DNA of 64,000 nt from an uncultured Barnesiella sp. (GTDB taxonomy: Bacteria > Bacteroidota > Bacteroidia > Bacteroidales > Barnesiellaceae): positions 62,001-126,000 of the forward strand of contig CALUFO010000007.1 of assembly GCA_944320015.1 (NCBI GenBank). The letters run 5' to 3'. Positions 47,176 through 62,201 of this stretch are shown here, piece by piece. The notes under the pieces were generated by a model. It worked only from the letters and a program-made list of their open reading frames with translations. It was not told the DNA's origin and made no database searches. Position numbers and translations under genes: made by a program. Position 1 is the first letter of the stretch, and each line of letters opens with the position of its first letter.

Positions 47176-48951
47176 ATGATAAAGAAGATATTTTTAGCCT
47201 ATCTCTCTGTATCGATTCTCATGTCGATTTCGGCTTGCAATCGATTTGATGTGGAGAATGATCCTATTACATACGGAGACGGTTATATGGAAGTGCAGCT
47301 CAATACCGACAAGGCTTGTTATGCTCCGGGCGAGGCTGTGAAATTTACCCTTAACAAACTCATTCAGGATGCGCCTAACGTGATGGTGCGCTATCGTCAT
47401 TTGGGTACGACCATCGGCGAGGATCCATTGAGCAGTTGTGAATGGACATGGCAACCACCAGCTACTGACTATCAGGGCTATTTGGTCGATCTTTACAGTA
47501 TCGATGGCAATGGTGTGGAGACTGTTTATGGCAGTATTGCTGTCGATGTATCGTCTTCGCCCGACCGTTTCCCGCGCAATGGTTTCCTTTCGTCTTATGG
47601 GAATATGTCGGATCAAGATATTTCCGATATTATGTCGAATCTGAATCGTCACCACATCAATTATGTGCAGTTCCAAGATTGGCATTACAAGCACCATAAA
47701 CCGCTGGCCGGAACCGCCGCGGCTCCGATGGAGGTGTGGACCGATATCATCAATAGGGATTGCTATAAAAAGACCGTGGAAGGGTATATCGAGAAATCGC
47801 ATCAGTATGGCATGAAAACGCTGTTTTACAATCTCGCTTATGGCGCATTGGCCGATGCCGAGGAGGACGGAGTGCAAGAAGAATGGTATATATTTAAAGA
47901 TGCCAATCATGTCGTGAAAGATTGCCATGAATTGGGCTCGCCGTTCAAGAGCAGCATCTATTTGGTTAATCCGGGCAACGAGTCGTGGATCAACTATATT
48001 GCCAAACAGAATAGCGATGTATATGCCGTTTTTGATTTCGACGGTTACCAGATCGACCAGTTGGGAGGCCGGGGCGACACCTATGATTATTACGGGTCCC
48101 GAGTGAATCTCGACCAGACTTTCAAGCATTTTATCGAGAGCATGAAAGAGGCCAATCCCGATAAATCGTTGGTGATGAATGCCGTGGGGCAGTATGGACA
48201 GGAAAATCAGATTTCAAAAGCACCGGTCGACTTCCTCTACACCGAAGTGTGGGATCACAACGACGACAAAGGCTTTACTATTTTCTCGGATATTATCACC
48301 GACAACGACAAGTGGTCCAATGGTAAAGAGACGGTATTGGCAGCTTATATGAATTATGAGCATGGCCGCAAAGGACGCAGCTATTTCAATACTCCCGGTA
48401 TTTTGATGGGGTGTGCGGCTGCTTTTGCTTGGGGCGGTTCTATCCTGCAACTGGGCGAACACATGCTGTGCAATGAATATTTCCCCAGCAACAACCTTTC
48501 TATGCGGGGCGAGTTGAAAATCGCTATGATTCATTACTATGATTTCCTCACCGCCTATCAAAACTTGTTGCGGGAAGACGGCGAGTGGTTTGGTATAGAT
48601 GTGACTACGACCGAAGGCAATGTAGTGTTCAATCAATGGGGCCCTGTGAGAGGGCAGATTGCCACTGTGGGCAAACGTTTTGCCACTTGCGATGTGATAC
48701 ATTTGTTGAGCTATCGAAATGCCACTCATCTCGATTGGTGCGATACCAATGCCAATCAGGGAGAACCCGATTTGTTGGAGAATTTGAATGTAAGTTTCGC
48801 TGTAAAACAGACTCCCAAATCGGTGTGGGTTGCTTCGCCCGATGTGAAAGACGGTGTAGCCATACCTCTCGAATATGAGTATGTAGGTGGTAAAGTGACG
48901 GTTACACTCCCGGCTATCAAATACTGGGATATGGTAGTGATCGAATATTAA
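47176..48951 (+). CDS. GH66 dextranase / cycloisomaltooligosaccharide glucanotransferase family lipoprotein
   Basis: 591 residues. Lipoprotein signal with lipobox near ISAC (residues 18-21), so it is likely on the outer membrane. An N-terminal beta domain (about 30-125) precedes the (beta/alpha)8 barrel, which shows the GH66 segments FPRNGFLSSYG, HHINYVQFQDWHYKHHKPL, FDFDGYQIDQLGGRG with the probable nucleophile Asp294, and VDFLYTEVWD with the probable acid/base Glu357. The spacing of 63 residues is close to that in known GH66 enzymes. GH66 acts on alpha-1,6-glucan, so this enzyme would cut dextran outside the cell. An endo-dextranase is more likely than a cyclising enzyme here, but that cannot be decided from sequence alone. 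Confidence 0.9.
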   Translation: MIKKIFLAYLSVSILMSISACNRFDVENDPITYGDGYMEVQLNTDKACYAPGEAVKFTLNKLIQDAPNVMVRYRHLGTTIGEDPLSSCEWTWQPPATDYQGYLVDLYSIDGNGVETVYGSIAVDVSSSPDRFPRNGFLSSYGNMSDQDISDIMSNLNRHHINYVQFQDWHYKHHKPLAGTAAAPMEVWTDIINRDCYKKTVEGYIEKSHQYGMKTLFYNLAYGALADAEEDGVQEEWYIFKDANHVVKDCHELGSPFKSSIYLVNPGNESWINYIAKQNSDVYAVFDFDGYQIDQLGGRGDTYDYYGSRVNLDQTFKHFIESMKEANPDKSLVMNAVGQYGQENQISKAPVDFLYTEVWDHNDDKGFTIFSDIITDNDKWSNGKETVLAAYMNYEHGRKGRSYFNTPGILMGCAAAFAWGGSILQLGEHMLCNEYFPSNNLSMRGELKIAMIHYYDFLTAYQNLLREDGEWFGIDVTTTEGNVVFNQWGPVRGQIATVGKRFATCDVIHLLSYRNATHLDWCDTNANQGEPDLLENLNVSFAVKQTPKSVWVASPDVKDGVAIPLEYEYVGGKVTVTLPAIKYWDMVVIEY

Positions 48952-48975
48952 TAAAGAGATAGGGCAGGAGGGGGG

Positions 48976-48990
48976 GAGGAGGCCTCTCCC
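48976..48990 (+). other. G/C-rich hairpin between GH66 and GH31 genes
   Basis: Within the 94-bp gap a short stem GGGAG (48974-48978) pairs with CTCCC (48986-48990) around a 7-nt loop, extended by G-U pairs; no U-run follows. It could be an mRNA-processing or stability element. Confidence 0.3.
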
Positions 48991-49045
48991 TTCTGGCTCT
49001 TGAATAGAGAGAAAGAGATTATTTATTTTGAAATATAGATTCTTT

Positions 49046-54293
<5,248 letters not shown>

Positions 54294-54313
54294 AGATACA
54301 TCATTTGTTTTAA

Positions 54314-54374
54314 GCGGGCGGCCGTTTTTTCTCGCTCCCTGAGTTGTGGGGCGGAGAAAGCGGCCGCTTTTTTT
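54314..54374 (+). terminator. Terminator of the PUL
   Basis: A long hairpin: GCGGGCGGCCG...CTCGCTCC with GGGGCGGAGAAAGCGGCCGC (a few mismatches and bulged Ts) followed by TTTTTTT. The 397-bp gap 54294-54690 also holds the -7 element at 54530. Confidence 0.85.
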
Positions 54375-54529
54375 GTGTGATATATCTCGTATATATCCTT
54401 GTGCGGGCGCTTGAAAAGATAGGAGACAAGCCGCTCGGCTCAATTTGGTAAAGGTCAGAAAATGAGACAGAAAAAAATATTGATAAAATTTATTGTATTT
54501 TTTCCAGCTATTATAACATAGTTTATGCC

Positions 54530-54537
54530 TAAATTTG
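54530..54537 (+). promoter_or_regulatory. -7 element of the first RND operon
   Basis: TAAATTTG, exact TAnnTTTG match, 154 bp before ATG 54691; no -33 TTTG at 19-21 bp. The leader would contain a small hairpin TCCCT-GTTTAT-AGGGA near 54563-54578. Confidence 0.5.
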
Positions 54538-54690
54538 TACCGTTTAATATTTGCTCGAAAAGTCCCTGTTTATAGGGAGTATAGCACAATTTTTAGGGCA
54601 AAATGTTAATTTTATAAATGAATAAGTTTAAGACTTTTTAATATAAAACTTTAATTTGAGGAACCAACATTGAAAATAATATTTTTACTT

Positions 54691-55821
54691 ATGAGATGGA
54701 CTAAAAATTTCATTCGACCTATCGCGGGAGCGATGCTTTGTATTTTTTTGTTTTCCTGTGGCGGAAAAAACGGTCAAAATGCCGGTTTAGTTCGTGAATA
54801 TGCTGTGATGACTTTGCAGCCCGACTCGATGGAGTGGTTCAGTAACTATCCTGCCGCAATCAAAGGCAAGAGAGATATAGAGATACGACCCAACGTCAGC
54901 GGTTTCATTACCGAATTGAAAGTCGACGAAGGCTCTATCGTGAGAAAAGGACAAGTGCTTTTCGTGATCGACACTATCCCCTATAAAGCGGCGTTGAAAG
55001 TAGCCGAGGCCAATGTCGAGGTTGCCAAGGCAAGCGCCGAGACCGCACGACTCACCGCCGAGAATAAGCGTGAGTTGCAACGCCGGGATATTATTAGCGA
55101 GTATGATTTGCAAATGGCCGAAAATTCCTACGCTTCGGCCAAAGCTCAATTGGCACAGGCCGAGGCTCAATTGGTCAATGCCCGCAACAATGACTCGTAC
55201 ACCCGGGTTACCAGCCCGTTGAACGGGGTAGTGGGCGAGATTCCTTTCCGGGTCGGCAGTTTGGTGTCGCCCTCTTCGGCCACTCCGCTTACAACCGTTT
55301 CGGACAACTCCGAGATGTATGTCTATTTCTCGATGACCGAGCGCCAGATTCTCGAACTGGCTGCCCAATACGGTGCCGAGAACTTCTTGAAAAGCCTGCC
55401 CGAGGTGTCGCTCAAACTCTCCGATGGCAGCATTTACCCGTTGAAGGGACGCATCGAGACCGTGAGCGGTATTATCGACTCGCAAACGGGTTCGTCCAAT
55501 ATGCGCGCTACCTTTGAGAATCCCGATAGACTGTTGCGCAGCGGGGGTACGGGTGTGATTATGATTCCGATGAAGAACGATCAAGCTATTTTGGTGCCGC
55601 AAAAAGCTACCTACGAAATTCAGGATAAGAAATTTGTTTATGTGTTGAATGCCGACTCTACGGTAACTTCGACCGAGATAGCCATAGCCTCGATCGATGA
55701 TGGAAAAGATTATATGGTACTGTCGGGCGTAAAAGCCGGCGACCGCATCGTGACCGAGGGCATCAATACATTGAAAGACGGCATGTCTATCAAGGTGGCC
55801 GGCTCTCAAAATAACCAATAA
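54691..55821 (+). CDS. RND efflux periplasmic adaptor (membrane fusion) lipoprotein
   Basis: 376 residues from ATG 54691 (an in-frame TTG at 54670 is less likely). The lipobox LFSC lies near residues 20-23. It has the barrel-sandwich hybrid lipoyl halves (about 50-85, IEIRPNVSGFITELKVDEGSIVRKGQVLFVID; and about 165-200, TRVTSPLNGVVGEIPFRVGSLVS) flanking a coiled-coil hairpin rich in Ala/Glu (about 95-160), then beta-barrel and membrane-proximal domains. It links the RND pump to the outer membrane factor. The four genes 54691-61266 are closely spaced (25, 27 and 20 bp). Confidence 0.93.
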   Translation: MRWTKNFIRPIAGAMLCIFLFSCGGKNGQNAGLVREYAVMTLQPDSMEWFSNYPAAIKGKRDIEIRPNVSGFITELKVDEGSIVRKGQVLFVIDTIPYKAALKVAEANVEVAKASAETARLTAENKRELQRRDIISEYDLQMAENSYASAKAQLAQAEAQLVNARNNDSYTRVTSPLNGVVGEIPFRVGSLVSPSSATPLTTVSDNSEMYVYFSMTERQILELAAQYGAENFLKSLPEVSLKLSDGSIYPLKGRIETVSGIIDSQTGSSNMRATFENPDRLLRSGGTGVIMIPMKNDQAILVPQKATYEIQDKKFVYVLNADSTVTSTEIAIASIDDGKDYMVLSGVKAGDRIVTEGINTLKDGMSIKVAGSQNNQ

Positions 55822-55846
55822 TAAAAACTTCAAATAGGAAAAGATT

Positions 55847-58800
55847 ATGAAGTTAGATAGATTTATCAATCGCCCGGTACTATCGACCGTTATATCCATT
55901 TTCATGGTCATACTGGGTATTATCGGACTTGTGTTCCTACCGATTACGCAATACCCCGATATTGCTCCTCCTACGATACAGGTGTCCACCACCTATACAG
56001 GAGCCAACGCTCAGACCATTTTGAACAGTGTGATCGCCCCGTTGGAAGAGTCGATCAACGGTGTGGAAGATATGATGTACATGACCTCCACGGCCACCAA
56101 CACGGGCTCGGCGTCGATCACGGTTTATTTCAAGCAAGGCACCGACCCCGATATGGCGGCGATAAACGTGCAAAACCGTGTGGCTCAGGCGCAAAACTTG
56201 TTGCCGGCCGAGGTGACCCGGGTGGGTGTGACGACTCAGAAACGCCAAACGAGTATGTTGATGGTGTTCTCCTTGTTCAGTCCCGATGACCGGTATGACT
56301 TGGAGTTCCTCGAAAACTATGCGAAAATCAACATTATCCCTCTGGTTCAACGTGTGCCGGGTGTGGGCGATGCCAATGTAATGGCAGCCGACTACTCCAT
56401 GCGTATTTGGTTGAAACCCGATGTGATGGCACAATACGGTTTGATGCCTTCCGATATTTCGGCAATCTTGGCCGAGCAGAATATCGAGGCCGCCCCCGGT
56501 CAGTTCGGAGCACAAGGCAACCAGTCGTTCCAATATGTGTTGACCTACAAAGGCCGTCTTCAAACCCCCGAGGAATTTGGCAATATGATTATTCGTGCCA
56601 CGTCCGACGGTCAAGTGCTCTACTTGAAAGATGTCGCCGATGTGGAATTGGGCCGGTTGACATATAACTTTAAGAACTTCCAGAACGGCCACAACGCCGT
56701 GAGCTCGATGGTCTACCAGACCGCAGGCTCCAATGCCACCGAGATTATCGGCGATATTACCGATTTGTTGGAAGATATTAAGAAAGATCTTCCTCCGGGA
56801 ATGGACATTGAGACGACGATGAACGCCAACGACTTCTTGTTCGCTTCGATTCACGAGGTAATCAAGACCCTTATCGAAGCCTTCATTTTGGTGTTCTTCG
56901 TGGTGTATGTCTTCTTGCAGGATTTCCGTTCGACATTGATTCCCGCCATTGCCATACCGGTATCGCTCATCGGTACGTTCTTTGCCCTGTATCTGATGGG
57001 ATTCAGCTTGAACCTGCTCACCCTCTGTGCTTTGGTGCTTGCCATTGCGATAGTGGTCGACGATGCGATAGTGGTCGTCGAGGGGGTCCATGCCAAGTTG
57101 GACCAAGGGTATAAGTCGCCTCGCAAGGCTTCGATCGATGCCATGCGCGAGTTGTCGGGAGCAATCGTTTCCATTACGCTGGTGATGATGTCGGTGTTCA
57201 TTCCGGTAAGTTTCATGACCGGTACTTCGGGAACATTCTACCGCCAGTTTGGTCTCACCATGGCGTTCGCCATCGGTTTCTCGGCGATCAACGCTTTGAC
57301 GCTGAGCCCTGCGCTGTGTGCCATTTTGCTGAAACCGCATAACAAAGAAGGGCATAATAACAAGAAACCCTCGTTTATTGACCGTTTCCACATAGCGTTC
57401 AACGCGGCTTACAACTCGATGCTCACCAAATACAAGAACGGCGTAGCCCATTTCGTACACCATAAAAAACTATCGTTTGCGGGTGTGATCGTGGGAATTG
57501 TCATTTTGGTCGTTCTGATGAACGTGACTCCTACGGGATTCGTTCCCAATGAAGACACCGGTACGCTTATGGTCGCTGTCGATATGCAACCGGGTACTTC
57601 GCAGGAGCGCACCGAAGCCGCCCTTAAAGATATAGACCAAATCATTATGTCGCACCCGGCGGTCAAGAGCAGCACCCAGATTATGGGATTCAGCTTCTTG
57701 GGCGGGCAGGGTAATACCTATGGTTCGTTCATCGTGAAGTTGAAAGATTGGGACGAGCGTACCGGAAAAGGCATGGACGCCAATTCCGTAATCGGGCTTC
57801 TGTATAGCCGGTTTACCACCGAAATCAAAGATGCCCGTGTGCTCTGTTTCGCACCGCCTATGATTCCCGGTTACAGTATCAGTAACGGTTTTGAGTTGAA
57901 CTTGCAAGATAAGACCGGTGGCTCGTTGGACGATTTCTACGCCGTCGCACAGGATTTCTTGGCCGAGTTGATGAAACGTCCCGAGATTGCGATGGCTTCG
58001 ACCTCGTTCAATCCTTCGTTCCCCCAATACATGGTCGATGTCGATGTGGCCAAGTGTAAACAGGCGGGGATTAGCCCGAACGATGTCCTCACGGCGTTAC
58101 AAGGGTATCTCGGTGGTCTGTATTCGTCGAACTTCAACAGTTTCGGTAAACTTTACCGTGTGATGATTCAGGCCGAGCCCAATGCCCGTACCAACCCCGA
58201 GAGCCTCAATAATATAAAGATTCGCAACGGCTCCGAAATGGCGCCTATCACCAACTTCATTACCTTGCGTAAAGTGTATGGCCCCAATGACATTAAACGG
58301 TTCAACATGTTTACGGCCATGACCATCAACGGAAACCCGGCCGACGGTTACAGCTCGGGCGAGGCGATCAAGGCTATCGAAGAGGTGGCTGCCTCGACTT
58401 TGCCGGTGGGATACGGATACGAGTTCTCCGGTATGACCCGTGAGGAGCAAAGCTCGAGTAGCGGCACGACGGCGATTATCTTCGTTCTGTGTTTGGTATT
58501 CGTTTACCTGTTGTTGAGCGCCCAATACGAAAGTTATGTGTTGCCGCTGGCGGTAATTTTCTCGATACCGTTCGGTTTGGCCGGTAGCTTCATTTTCGCC
58601 TTGATGATGGGTGTGGAGAACAACATCTATTTGCAGATTGCATTGATTATGCTTATCGGTCTGTTGGCGAAGAACGCCATTCTTATCGTGGAGTTCGCTT
58701 TGGATCGTCGTCGCACGGGTATGCCTATTATCAATGCGGCTATCGACGGAGCGGCAGCACGTTTGCGTCCTATCTTGATGACCTCGTTGGCTATGGTTAT

Positions 58801-59026
58801 CGGTCTGTTGCCTATGATGTTTGCCAGTGGCGTAGGAGCCAACGGTAACAGCACTTTGGGCGCCGGCGCGGTAGGCGGTATGCTCATCGGTATGATATGC
58901 CAGATATTCATTGTCCCGGCTTTGTTTGTAGTCTTCCAGATTATACAAGAGAAGATCAAACCGCTGGAATGGGACGACTTGGGCAATGCCGATGTCCTCA
59001 CGGAGATAGAACAATATTCCAAATAA
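55847..59026 (+). CDS. RND multidrug efflux pump, inner membrane transporter
   Basis: 1059 residues, HAE1/AcrB family. Twelve membrane segments in two halves, starting RPVLSTVISIFMVILGIIGL. The TM4 proton-relay pair Asp405-Asp406 appears in AIAIVVDDAIVVVEGVH. The RND signature GLLAKNAILIVEFA is present near 945. Large periplasmic porter/docking loops lie between TM1-2 and TM7-8. It pumps small hydrophobic molecules such as bile salts or drugs; the substrate is not readable from the sequence. It sits between its adaptor and outer membrane factor, a complete tripartite system. Confidence 0.95.
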   Translation: MKLDRFINRPVLSTVISIFMVILGIIGLVFLPITQYPDIAPPTIQVSTTYTGANAQTILNSVIAPLEESINGVEDMMYMTSTATNTGSASITVYFKQGTDPDMAAINVQNRVAQAQNLLPAEVTRVGVTTQKRQTSMLMVFSLFSPDDRYDLEFLENYAKINIIPLVQRVPGVGDANVMAADYSMRIWLKPDVMAQYGLMPSDISAILAEQNIEAAPGQFGAQGNQSFQYVLTYKGRLQTPEEFGNMIIRATSDGQVLYLKDVADVELGRLTYNFKNFQNGHNAVSSMVYQTAGSNATEIIGDITDLLEDIKKDLPPGMDIETTMNANDFLFASIHEVIKTLIEAFILVFFVVYVFLQDFRSTLIPAIAIPVSLIGTFFALYLMGFSLNLLTLCALVLAIAIVVDDAIVVVEGVHAKLDQGYKSPRKASIDAMRELSGAIVSITLVMMSVFIPVSFMTGTSGTFYRQFGLTMAFAIGFSAINALTLSPALCAILLKPHNKEGHNNKKPSFIDRFHIAFNAAYNSMLTKYKNGVAHFVHHKKLSFAGVIVGIVILVVLMNVTPTGFVPNEDTGTLMVAVDMQPGTSQERTEAALKDIDQIIMSHPAVKSSTQIMGFSFLGGQGNTYGSFIVKLKDWDERTGKGMDANSVIGLLYSRFTTEIKDARVLCFAPPMIPGYSISNGFELNLQDKTGGSLDDFYAVAQDFLAELMKRPEIAMASTSFNPSFPQYMVDVDVAKCKQAGISPNDVLTALQGYLGGLYSSNFNSFGKLYRVMIQAEPNARTNPESLNNIKIRNGSEMAPITNFITLRKVYGPNDIKRFNMFTAMTINGNPADGYSSGEAIKAIEEVAASTLPVGYGYEFSGMTREEQSSSSGTTAIIFVLCLVFVYLLLSAQYESYVLPLAVIFSIPFGLAGSFIFALMMGVENNIYLQIALIMLIGLLAKNAILIVEFALDRRRTGMPIINAAIDGAAARLRPILMTSLAMVIGLLPMMFASGVGANGNSTLGAGAVGGMLIGMICQIFIVPALFVVFQIIQEKIKPLEWDDLGNADVLTEIEQYSK

Positions 59027-59053
59027 CATTGAACTCGATAAAACAGAGAATAT

Positions 59054-60460
59054 ATGAAACGAATCCTTTTATATACCGTATGTGGCGTGGCTATGGCTTC
59101 TATGCTGAATAGCTGCCACATATACAACAAGTATCACAGGCCCGATGTCGATGTGGACGGCTTGTTCCGGGACACCGTTTGGACCGGCGATACTTTGGCC
59201 GGTGATTCCTTGAACATGGGAAATTTGCCGTGGGAGGAAGTCTTCACCGATACAATCTTGCAAAACCTCATTCGCATAGGTTTGGAGAAAAACAGCGACT
59301 TGCAAACCGCCATGTTGCAGGTCGAGGCGGCGCAAGCCAGCTTCAATGCCGCCCGTTTGGCATTCTTGCCCACGCTCAACCTCACCCCGCAAGGCGGTGT
59401 GAGCAGCTTCGACGGCAGTAAAGGCACTTGGACTTACAGTGCGCCGGTCTCGGCAAGTTGGGAAATCGACATTTTCGGGCGAGTGCTCAACTCCAAGCGC
59501 AACGCCAAAGCCGTGCTGATGCAAAGCGAAGCCTACGAGCAGGCGGTGCGTACGCAAATCATCTCGACAATCGCCAATGGTTACTACACCCTGTTGATGC
59601 TTGATGAGCAGTTGGCTGTGACCGAGGAGACCGCCCAGCTGTGGCAAAAAAGCGTCGAGACGATAAAAGCGATGAAGATAGGAGGTATGACCAACGAGGC
59701 TGCCGTGGCACAAAGCGAAGCCAACAATTATATGATCGCCGCTTCGATACCGGCGTTGCGCCAGCAGATTCGAGAAGCCGAAAACTCTCTTTCCCTGCTG
59801 CTGTATCAAGCTCCGCAAGCGATTAAGCGAGGAAAGTTCGAGGACCAAAAACTCCCCGAGATGATACAGGTGGGCGTGCCCGTGCAGTTGCTCTCCAACA
59901 GACCCGACGTGCGTTCGGCCGAACTTTCGTTGGCTGCGGCCTACTATACGACCAACATCGCCCGCTCGGCGTTCTATCCCAATTTGGTCATTTCGGGTTC
60001 GGCCGGGTGGACCAATTCGGCCGGTAGTGCAATTGTCAATCCCGGGAAAGTGTTGCTCTCGGCAGCCGCTTCGCTGGTACAGCCGATATTCAACCACGGT
60101 AGCAATATCGCCAACTTGAAAGCCGCCAAAGCTCAACAAGAGATGGCCGCCATCAATTTCCAACAAACGATTTTGAGCGCAGGTGCCGAAGTGAGCAACG
60201 CCCTGTATCAAATTCAAACAACCAAGGAAACATTGATAAACAGGGATAAGCAAGTCGCTTCGCTCGAACGAGCCGTGGAATCGACCGAATCACTGATGAA
60301 ACTGGGTACATCTACCTATCTCGAAGTACTTACGGCGCAACAGTCGCTGTTGAGCGCGCAACTGTCGCAAATCTCCGATTCCTACCAGTGCATGGTAGCG
60401 GTCGTGAGCCTGTACCACGCTTTGGGTGGCGGTAGAGAGATAGAGGAAAATACAAAGTAA
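59054..60460 (+). CDS. RND outer membrane factor (OprM/NodT type) lipoprotein
   Basis: 468 residues. Probable lipobox MLNSC at residues 17-21 (a Cys precedes HIYNKY). Two repeated outer membrane efflux domains with long alpha-helical heptad segments (first around 70-250: LIRIGLEKNSDLQTAMLQVEAAQASFNAARLAFLPTLNL; second from about 275: LSNRPDVRSAELSLAAAYYTTNIARSAFYPNLVISGSAGW). LSNRPDVR is typical of NodT-type OMFs. The protein forms the trimeric exit duct. 20 bp before lpxA. Confidence 0.93.
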   Translation: MKRILLYTVCGVAMASMLNSCHIYNKYHRPDVDVDGLFRDTVWTGDTLAGDSLNMGNLPWEEVFTDTILQNLIRIGLEKNSDLQTAMLQVEAAQASFNAARLAFLPTLNLTPQGGVSSFDGSKGTWTYSAPVSASWEIDIFGRVLNSKRNAKAVLMQSEAYEQAVRTQIISTIANGYYTLLMLDEQLAVTEETAQLWQKSVETIKAMKIGGMTNEAAVAQSEANNYMIAASIPALRQQIREAENSLSLLLYQAPQAIKRGKFEDQKLPEMIQVGVPVQLLSNRPDVRSAELSLAAAYYTTNIARSAFYPNLVISGSAGWTNSAGSAIVNPGKVLLSAAASLVQPIFNHGSNIANLKAAKAQQEMAAINFQQTILSAGAEVSNALYQIQTTKETLINRDKQVASLERAVESTESLMKLGTSTYLEVLTAQQSLLSAQLSQISDSYQCMVAVVSLYHALGGGREIEENTK

Positions 60461-60480
60461 AAAATTAAAAACGATATACT

Positions 60481-61266
60481 ATGATAAGTCCGTTAGCATA
60501 CGTCGATCCCAAAGCCGAGATCGGCAACAATGTAACGATTCACCCCTTTGCCTATATCGATAAGGATGTGGTTATCGGAGACAATTGCGTGATATATCCC
60601 TATGCCAGTGTATTGGCCGGAACCGTCATGGGCAAGAACAACCGGGTTTTTCAAGGCGCCATTTTGGGCGCCGAGCCGCAAGACTTTCACTATAAAGGCG
60701 ATGCCACCCGGCTTACCGTGGGCGACGACAACATGATTCGCGAATATGTAATTATCAACCGGGCTACCACTCCCGAGGGCGAAACCATTATCGGCAACCA
60801 CATCTGTATGATGAAAGGAACCCGTATAGGACACGATTGCCGGGTCGATGACGATTGTATCCTCGGTATCGATTGCGACCTTTCGGGCGAGTGCCATATT
60901 CACAGCAAAGCCATTCTGGCAGGTCGTGTCATCGTGAAGGAAAAGTGCCGGGTAGGCAGTTGGACACTGGTCAAGAGCGGTTGCCGCACCGGTAAGGACA
61001 TACCGCCCTATATTTTGGCGGCTCATAACCCCATTGCCTATAAGGGAATCAATGCCTTTATCCTACGCCGGCAAGGATTCAGCGAGGCGACTATCGAGAA
61101 TATCGCATTGGCCTACCGTCAGGTCTATTCCTCGGGAACCAGCCTCGAGAATGCGATACTCCGTATCAAGGAAGTCGTAACACCCAGTCCCGAAATCGAT
61201 TATATCCTCTCTTTCTTCGAGGAGTCGAAAATGGGTATTATCGCCACCTATGGCGAGGGGCGATAA
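60481..61266 (+). CDS. lpxA: UDP-N-acetylglucosamine acyltransferase, divergent LpxA
   Basis: 261 residues with about ten hexapeptide repeats forming a left-handed beta helix, followed by a helical C-terminus (AFILRRQGFSEATIENIALAYRQVYSS). It would transfer an acyl chain from ACP to UDP-GlcNAc, the first lipid A step. His118 in RIGHDC matches the catalytic His125 of E. coli LpxA, but the partner His122 is Arg here. It follows the RND genes rather than an lpxC/fabZ gene. It may be the genome's only LpxA or a second copy; this cannot be decided within the window. Confidence 0.85.
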   Translation: MISPLAYVDPKAEIGNNVTIHPFAYIDKDVVIGDNCVIYPYASVLAGTVMGKNNRVFQGAILGAEPQDFHYKGDATRLTVGDDNMIREYVIINRATTPEGETIIGNHICMMKGTRIGHDCRVDDDCILGIDCDLSGECHIHSKAILAGRVIVKEKCRVGSWTLVKSGCRTGKDIPPYILAAHNPIAYKGINAFILRRQGFSEATIENIALAYRQVYSSGTSLENAILRIKEVVTPSPEIDYILSFFEESKMGIIATYGEGR

Positions 61267-61285
61267 GTACGCCCAGATAGCGAGA

Positions 61286-61326
61286 AGACGAAGCTCGGCC
61301 ATGACGGTCGGGCTTCGTCTTTTTTT
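61286..61326 (+). terminator. Terminator of the RND-lpxA operon
   Basis: AGACGAAGC (61286-61294) and GCTTCGTCT (61312-61320), perfect 9-bp stem extended by TCG/CGG, then seven Ts. The 289-bp gap 61267-61555 also holds the tetR -7 element. Confidence 0.88.
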
Positions 61327-61526
61327 ATCGTTTCACCGATGCGGTAGGAATACAGCTGGGTAAGGCTATTCCCTTCGATGCGCCCTTGCTGTGACGCAAT
61401 AAAAAGAGGGGAAGGCAAACCGGTAGTGAAGGTGTAGATAACTATACTTCAAGAAAGTTTGTTTTAATTAACACCGTGGAAAGCGAAAAAATCGTATAAA
61501 ACTATTTTAGTTTTCCGAGTTTTCTA

Positions 61527-61534
61527 TACATTTG
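61527..61534 (+). promoter_or_regulatory. -7 element of the tetR-tolC-adaptor run
   Basis: TACATTTG, exact TAnnTTTG match, 21 bp before ATG 61556. It overlaps the in-frame TTG at 61532, excluding that as a start. Confidence 0.6.
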
Positions 61535-61555
61535 CGACTTCTAAGCGATAACAGT

Positions 61556-62170
61556 ATGAATGTAGAGTTACAAGCGCGTATTATCAAACAAGCGACCCGC
61601 ATGTTCATGTGTAATGGAATTAAGTCGATAACGATGGATATGATTGCATCGCAACTGGGCATTTCGAAACGCACGCTCTACGAGAATTTCAAGGACAAGG
61701 ACGAGCTCGTGTTGGCCTGTTTGGACAAAGACGAGCAGGAGCGGAAGGCTCGGTTCAATACCTATTTCGACAACCGGAAGAATATCATAGATTTGTTGTT
61801 GAATATTCACGAGGATTTTCTCCGTTTCGCAAAAGATGTCAGCCCCATGTTTTTCGTCGATTTGGAGCGTTATTGTTCTAAGGTGAACGATAAGTATGAA
61901 GATGAGAAAGAGCGGCATCGGAGGGAGACGGTCGATTTGTTGAAAATAGGGGTCGGCGAAGGCGTGATACGCGACGATATCAACATCGATATAGTCGCCA
62001 CCCTGTTGACAGCCCAGTTCGAATTGTTGAAAAAATCAGATCAGGTATTCGGTTCGGAATACACGTTTACCGAAATTTTCGAGACGATATTTAAGAATTT
62101 TATTCGAGGTATAGCTACGCCCGAAGGGGTGAAATATACCGACGAGTTTTTTGCAGAAAAGAAAAAATAG
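61556..62170 (+). CDS. TetR family transcriptional regulator
   Basis: 204 residues from ATG 61556 (MNVELQARIIKQATRMF...). The N-terminal helix-turn-helix is clear (about 24-50: SITMDMIASQLGISKRTLYENFKDKDEL). The C-terminal ligand domain is all-helical and not recognisable in detail. It begins the operon with the TolC-like and RND adaptor genes, 31 bp before the former, so it probably represses them and is relieved by a pump substrate. No palindromic operator was convincingly seen around 61500-61555. Confidence 0.92.
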   Translation: MNVELQARIIKQATRMFMCNGIKSITMDMIASQLGISKRTLYENFKDKDELVLACLDKDEQERKARFNTYFDNRKNIIDLLLNIHEDFLRFAKDVSPMFFVDLERYCSKVNDKYEDEKERHRRETVDLLKIGVGEGVIRDDINIDIVATLLTAQFELLKKSDQVFGSEYTFTEIFETIFKNFIRGIATPEGVKYTDEFFAEKKK

Positions 62171-62201
62171 AGTAGAAACCTTTAATGATGAAAAAAGACG
62201 T

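Noticed and set aside
55937..57463. 508-codon minus-strand frame opposite the RND pump
   Set aside because: Low-complexity His/Arg-rich composition; the plus strand encodes AcrB-type motifs.
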